From positions 1-9,113 of the forward strand of contig JASHWY010000005.1 in assembly GCA_030043835.1 (NCBI GenBank): 9,113 nucleotides of DNA, in the 5' to 3' direction. Both the position numbers and the translations under genes were made by a program. The stretch comes from Thermoplasmata archaeon. Its GTDB lineage: Archaea; Thermoplasmatota; Thermoplasmata; Lutacidiplasmatales; UBA184. The notes beneath the pieces are model-generated. The model saw only the letters and a list, made by a program, of their open reading frames with translations. It was not told where the DNA came from and did not search any database. Shown here piece after piece: positions 6,667 to 9,113 of this stretch; positions within the stretch are counted from its first letter, which is position 1; every line of letters begins with the position of its first letter.

Positions 6667-6675
6667 CTCCTCCCC
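6667..6675 (-). promoter_or_regulatory. Probable Shine-Dalgarno site of rnp1
   Basis: The coding strand reads GGGGAGGAG, 10 bases before the ATG at 6656, within the longest non-coding gap of the window (6657-6696). Its first G is also the G of the alternative ATG at 6677, so a ribosome starting at one site would hide the other. Nothing else is visible in the gap: no hairpin, TATA-like box or small gene. Confidence 0.55.
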
Positions 6676-6696
6676 ATCGGTCCACCTAAAGACCCC

Positions 6697-6921
6697 CTAC
6701 GGACGCCGAGCCCCCTTGACGAGGCCGCCTCGCTCGTTGAGTACTGTGAGGGCCCGCGCGACGTTCGTCCGAAGCGCGCGCATTCGACCCGGGCTCGGCG
6801 GAGCGCCGCCCATGGCGGCGACGCCCCGCTCGCGGAGAAGGTCGTTCTCGGCGTCGGCGATGCGGCGCATGAGCTCGTCGTCGCTGAGCGTTCTAAGGTC
6901 CTTCATGCGGAGGAGTGTCAT
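6697..6921 (-). CDS. rpl29: 50S ribosomal protein uL29 (L29)
   Basis: uL29 is a small helical-hairpin protein on the solvent face of the large subunit near the exit tunnel, where it helps form the docking site for nascent-chain factors. The protein is 74 residues with the family pattern: a helix starting MKDLRTLSDDELMRRIADAE, the conserved LL.ERG turn, then RMRALRTNVARALTVLNERG. The ATG overlaps the uS3 stop as ATGA, the same junction type as several others here. The nearest GGAGG is 13 bases upstream, rather far, so re-initiation after uS3 may matter more. A second ATG five codons downstream would also leave the complete domain but lacks a Shine-Dalgarno. It ends with TAG, followed by the longest non-coding gap in the window. 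Confidence 0.95.
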   Translation of the reverse strand: MTLLRMKDLRTLSDDELMRRIADAENDLLRERGVAAMGGAPPSPGRMRALRTNVARALTVLNERGGLVKGARRP

Positions 6922-7604
6922 GGCAGTTCCACGGCCTCCGTTCCGCCGGCGGGAAGCGGAACATCCTCGATCGGGGGGAGGACGGCGGGAGCGATCTTCG
7001 GCGGCATCTCCACGCCGCGGACGACGATCTCGTCCGGAAGCTTCGCCGCAGGCCGCATGATCCAGACGTTGACACCGATGACGCCGGGCTTGAGCCGCGC
7101 CTGGTAGAACCCCTTGTCGATCCAAAGATGGACGGCTTCGCCGCAGTACTTGATCGTCCCGGCCTTGAACCGCTCGGTGCGGTGCCGCTCGCCGGTCAAT
7201 TTTCCGGAGAGGATCACCTGGCAACCTCGGGCGCCTGCCTCCATAATCCGGCGGACGGTCGAGTGCCCGGCGCGACGGAAGTGCCATCCTCGCTCGAGGG
7301 TCGATGCGAGCTTCTCGCTCATCAGCTGGGCGTTCAAGCTCGGCTGGCGCTCCTCCTGGACCTCGATCTGGGGGTTGTCGAGGTGGAAGCGCCCCTGGAT
7401 GTCCTCGGTCAAGCGCTTGATGAGCTCGCCTCGGTGGCCGATCAGGATCCCCGGACGTTCGCAGATGAGCGTGACGCGCGTGCCCATCGGCGTGCGGGTG
7501 ATGTCGAGGCCCCCGAACCCCGCGCGAGCGCTCTCCTGGACGAGATAGTCCTTCAAGAGAACGCGGCGCATCGCCTCCTGGATCACCTTCTGCTCCGCGC
7601 TCAC
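6918..7604 (-). CDS. rps3: 30S ribosomal protein uS3 (S3), KH domain
   Basis: uS3 forms part of the mRNA entry site on the 30S head. The GTG start overlaps the uL22 stop (GTGA) and has a GGAGG Shine-Dalgarno 7 bases upstream; it gives 228 residues, normal for archaea. A longer in-frame ATG 20 codons upstream falls inside uL22 and is rejected. The type II KH domain occupies about residues 18-95, with the GxxG loop seen in PGILIGHRGELIKRL. The C-terminal half carries QLMSEKLASTLERG, FRRAGHSTVRRIMEAGARG and GVIGVNVWIMRP, all classic archaeal S3. The C-terminus after about residue 200 is a short Pro/Ala/Glu stretch of the kind that varies between archaea. The stop overlaps the uL29 start. Confidence 0.98.
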   Translation of the reverse strand: MSAEQKVIQEAMRRVLLKDYLVQESARAGFGGLDITRTPMGTRVTLICERPGILIGHRGELIKRLTEDIQGRFHLDNPQIEVQEERQPSLNAQLMSEKLASTLERGWHFRRAGHSTVRRIMEAGARGCQVILSGKLTGERHRTERFKAGTIKYCGEAVHLWIDKGFYQARLKPGVIGVNVWIMRPAAKLPDEIVVRGVEMPPKIAPAVLPPIEDVPLPAGGTEAVELP

Positions 7605-8062
7605 GAGGGTTCCTCCTTCCGCTCGGCGAGGACGATCTCCACGTTCGTCGTCTGCTCGTGCCACTCGGTCGCTCGACCCTGAGCCCGAGGCATCGACGCT
7701 TTCACGATGCGGCCCCGGCCGCTGGCGGCGACCTTCACAACGAGGCGGTCGGTGTCGAGGCCCTCGTACTCCGCGTTCTCCCGGGCGCTCGTCAGGATCT
7801 TAAGGACGTTCTGAGCGACTTTCTTCGGGTAGCGCCCCGGCCCCGTTCCCTTCTTGTGCGCCGTTTCCTGGTTGTACCGACGGAACGGAACCGCTCGCTT
7901 CAGCGCGATGACCTCTTCGAGCAGCGATTGGGCCCGATCGACGGGGAGCCCGCGGATGGCGTTCAGCACCTCGTACGTCTTCTTGGGGGACATCGGGATC
8001 TCGACCCCGCGGGCGCGCGCTACGCTGACGCCGGGTTCGGCGCGGTACGTGTAGCCTCGCAT
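7601..8062 (-). CDS. rpl22: 50S ribosomal protein uL22 (L22)
   Basis: uL22 binds several 23S rRNA domains and its long beta-hairpin lines the nascent-peptide exit tunnel. The ATG chosen gives 153 residues starting MRGYTYRAE, the usual archaeal length. A GGGAGAGGT Shine-Dalgarno lies 7 bases upstream. An open extension of 18 codons upstream overlaps the end of uS19 and has no S19-independent support. Recognisable archaeal L22 segments are MSPKKTYEVLNAIRG (about residues 24-38), the block KRAVPFRRYNQETAHKKG with GPGRYP shortly after, and the C-terminal hairpin strand GRGRIVKASMPRAQGRAT. The final residues overlap the uS3 start in a GTGA, so translation of uS3 is probably coupled to uL22 termination. 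Confidence 0.98.
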   Translation of the reverse strand: MRGYTYRAEPGVSVARARGVEIPMSPKKTYEVLNAIRGLPVDRAQSLLEEVIALKRAVPFRRYNQETAHKKGTGPGRYPKKVAQNVLKILTSARENAEYEGLDTDRLVVKVAASGRGRIVKASMPRAQGRATEWHEQTTNVEIVLAERKEEPS

Positions 8063-8078
8063 CGGTCGAACCTCTCCC

Positions 8079-8504
8079 TCACTTGAGCGGCATGAACTTC
8101 GACGACCGCGTCGCACCCACCCCGGGCCCCGAGTGCTTTTCGAAGCGTCGCGTGAGCGCGAACTCTCCGAAGTAGTGCCCGATCATCTCGGGCCGCACCT
8201 CGATCTCTTTGAACTCCTTGCCGTTGTGGACCGCCACCCGCCGGCCGATGTGTTCGGGAAGGATGACTGCGTCCCGACAGTGGGTGCGAACGACCTTCTC
8301 CTTCGGGGTCGACCGCATCCGCTCGAAGAAGAGTGTCGTCTCCGTGTTGAATCCGCGCCGGATCGAGCGGCGGACCCGGGCGGTGACGATCTTCGCGAAC
8401 TCTTCCAGGCTCATCGCTTTGAGCTCGGGGACGCCGACGCCGCGGTAGGTGAACTCCCGCTTCCGGCGCGCCTCGACCTTCTTCGTCTTCCGAGCCTTCG
8501 CCAT
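8079..8504 (-). CDS. rps19: 30S ribosomal protein uS19 (S19)
   Basis: uS19 sits in the head of the small subunit, bound to 16S rRNA close to the A-site finger and the inter-subunit bridges. I chose the ATG that gives a 141-residue protein starting MAKARKTKK, normal for archaeal S19. A GGGGGAGG Shine-Dalgarno lies 8 bases upstream, inside the end of the uL2 gene. The frame is open 27 codons further upstream to another ATG, but that stretch lies wholly inside uL2 and does not resemble S19. The family signature is clear near the C-terminus: ILPEHIGRRVAVHNGKEF, then a stretch ending GHYFGEFALTR, then HSGPGVGATRSSKF. The Lys/Arg-rich N-terminus followed by FTYRGVGVPEL is the archaeal/eukaryotic form, longer than bacterial S19. 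Its TGA stop is 16 bases before uL22. Confidence 0.98.
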   Translation of the reverse strand: MAKARKTKKVEARRKREFTYRGVGVPELKAMSLEEFAKIVTARVRRSIRRGFNTETTLFFERMRSTPKEKVVRTHCRDAVILPEHIGRRVAVHNGKEFKEIEVRPEMIGHYFGEFALTRRFEKHSGPGVGATRSSKFMPLK

Positions 8505-8506
8505 CG

Positions 8507-9113
8507 CTACGGCCTCCCCCTGCGGTCCTTTCGGCGCTTCTTGCTGGTGCTGCGAGAGAAGCGTCCGACCTTCGCGCCCGGCCACGTGCCCTTCGAGACG
8601 GTGCTCGGACGGCCCACGTGCTGGTGGGCCCCACCGCCGAACGGATGGCTCACCGGGCTCATCGCGACGCCGCGGACCTTGAACGGGGCCCGGGCGAGCG
8701 AACGGGTGCCCCAGACCCTTTTCCCCGCCTTGATCACTGGTCGCTCCAATCGTCCCCCTCCGCCGACCTGGCCCACCTGGGCGCGACAGCTCGCGAGGAG
8801 CTGCTTAAACCGGCCGCTGGGGAGCTGGACGGTGACCTCGGGGCCCGAGTGCGCGGTGACGAGCGCGCTCGATCCGGCCGTTCGGACGAGCCGGCCTCCG
8901 TCGAACGGCTTCACCTCAAGGTTCGAGACGAGCGTTCCGTCGGGGATCCGGCCCAGCGGTAGGATGGAGCCTCGCTCCACAGGCCCCTCCTGGAACGACA
9001 CGCGATCGCCCGTCGCGAGGCCGGCCGAGGCGAGGACGCGGACGGTCGCATGGTCTTTTACGTCGATCTCGGCGACCGGCGCCGTGCGGCCCGGCGCGGG
9101 GAGGATCTGGGTC
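8507..9113 (-). CDS. rpl2: 50S ribosomal protein uL2 (L2), 5' end outside window
   Basis: Large-subunit protein uL2 binds 23S rRNA at the peptidyl-transferase region and helps join the subunits. The window holds the last 201 residues up to a TAG stop; archaeal L2 is about 235-245 residues, so roughly 40 N-terminal residues lie beyond the window edge. The open frame runs unbroken to the edge. The signature VRGVAM..PV.HPFGGG..HQH (visible residues 147-165) contains the conserved histidine matching E. coli His229. The segment QLPSGRFK..L..CRA.VG.VGGGGR before it, and the Lys/Arg-rich C-terminus ending KKRRKDRRGRP, are typical. The motif reads MSPVSHP here where MNPVDHP is usual; see findings. 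It is the first gene of the visible operon, and only 2 bases separate its stop from the uS19 start. Identification is certain. Confidence 0.98.
   Translation of the reverse strand, partial: TQILPAPGRTAPVAEIDVKDHATVRVLASAGLATGDRVSFQEGPVERGSILPLGRIPDGTLVSNLEVKPFDGGRLVRTAGSSALVTAHSGPEVTVQLPSGRFKQLLASCRAQVGQVGGGGRLERPVIKAGKRVWGTRSLARAPFKVRGVAMSPVSHPFGGGAHQHVGRPSTVSKGTWPGAKVGRFSRSTSKKRRKDRRGRP

Noticed and set aside
6678..6696. An internal promoter or terminator in the gap before rnp1
   Set aside because: The gap is short and has no TATA-like box, BRE-like A run, U-tract or hairpin. All other gaps are 16 bases or shorter.
6070..7107. A 345-codon open frame on the plus strand, antisense to uS17, rnp1, uL29 and part of uS3
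   Set aside because: It spans four certain genes on the other strand, has the Arg/Pro/Ser-rich composition typical of GC-rich shadow frames, and shows no known motif.
1..9113. Mobile elements, CRISPR arrays, tRNA/rRNA genes or an accessory defence system
   Set aside because: The whole window is covered end to end by conserved ribosomal-protein genes and rnp1. I saw no direct-repeat array, inverted terminal repeats or tRNA-like fold.

Overview
This window is one continuous archaeal ribosomal-protein gene cluster, the central part of the fused S10/spc operon. Every gene is read from the minus strand. In transcription order, from high to low coordinates, it holds: uL2 (5' end outside the window), uS19, uL22, uS3, uL29, the RNase P protein Rnp1 (Rpp29/Pop4 family), uS17, uL14, uL24, eS4, uL5, uS14, uS8, uL6, eL32, eL19, uL18, uS5 and uL30 (3' end outside the window). 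eS4, eL32, eL19 and Rnp1 are archaeal/eukaryotic proteins absent from bacteria, so the domain assignment to Archaea is firm.

The DNA is visibly very GC-rich, and the proteins are strongly basic rather than acidic in their cores, which argues against a salt-in haloarchaeon. A high-GC euryarchaeal lineage, possibly within Thermoplasmatota, is my best guess. It is inference only; a phylogeny of the concatenated proteins would decide it.

The layout is extremely compact. Eight junctions are 4-base stop/start overlaps (four ATGA, four GTGA). One junction is a 1-base TGATG overlap and one is an 11-base overlap. All other gaps are about 2 to 40 bases. Shine-Dalgarno motifs complementary to the archaeal 16S tail (GGAGG, GGAGGTGATC) precede most starts and are often embedded in the end of the upstream gene, so the genes are probably translationally coupled on a long polycistronic mRNA. 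I see no internal promoter, terminator, RNA gene, repeat array or mobile element, and no gene-free stretch longer than about 40 bases.

Together the products build parts of both ribosomal subunits: the peptidyl-transferase region (uL2), the exit tunnel (uL22, uL24, uL29), the central protuberance (uL5, uL18), the factor-binding stalk-base side (uL6, uL14), and the head, decoding and mRNA-entry regions of the 30S subunit (uS3, uS5, uS8, uS14, uS17, uS19, eS4). Rnp1 ties tRNA maturation to ribosome supply.

I found no undescribed multi-gene system. The points worth a second look are lineage-specific tails on otherwise ordinary ribosomal proteins: an RG/RGG-rich C-terminal tail on uS5, a strongly acidic C-terminal tail on uL24, and an N-terminal extension on eL32. 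A two-residue deviation next to the conserved peptidyl-transferase-loop histidine of uL2 is also notable.
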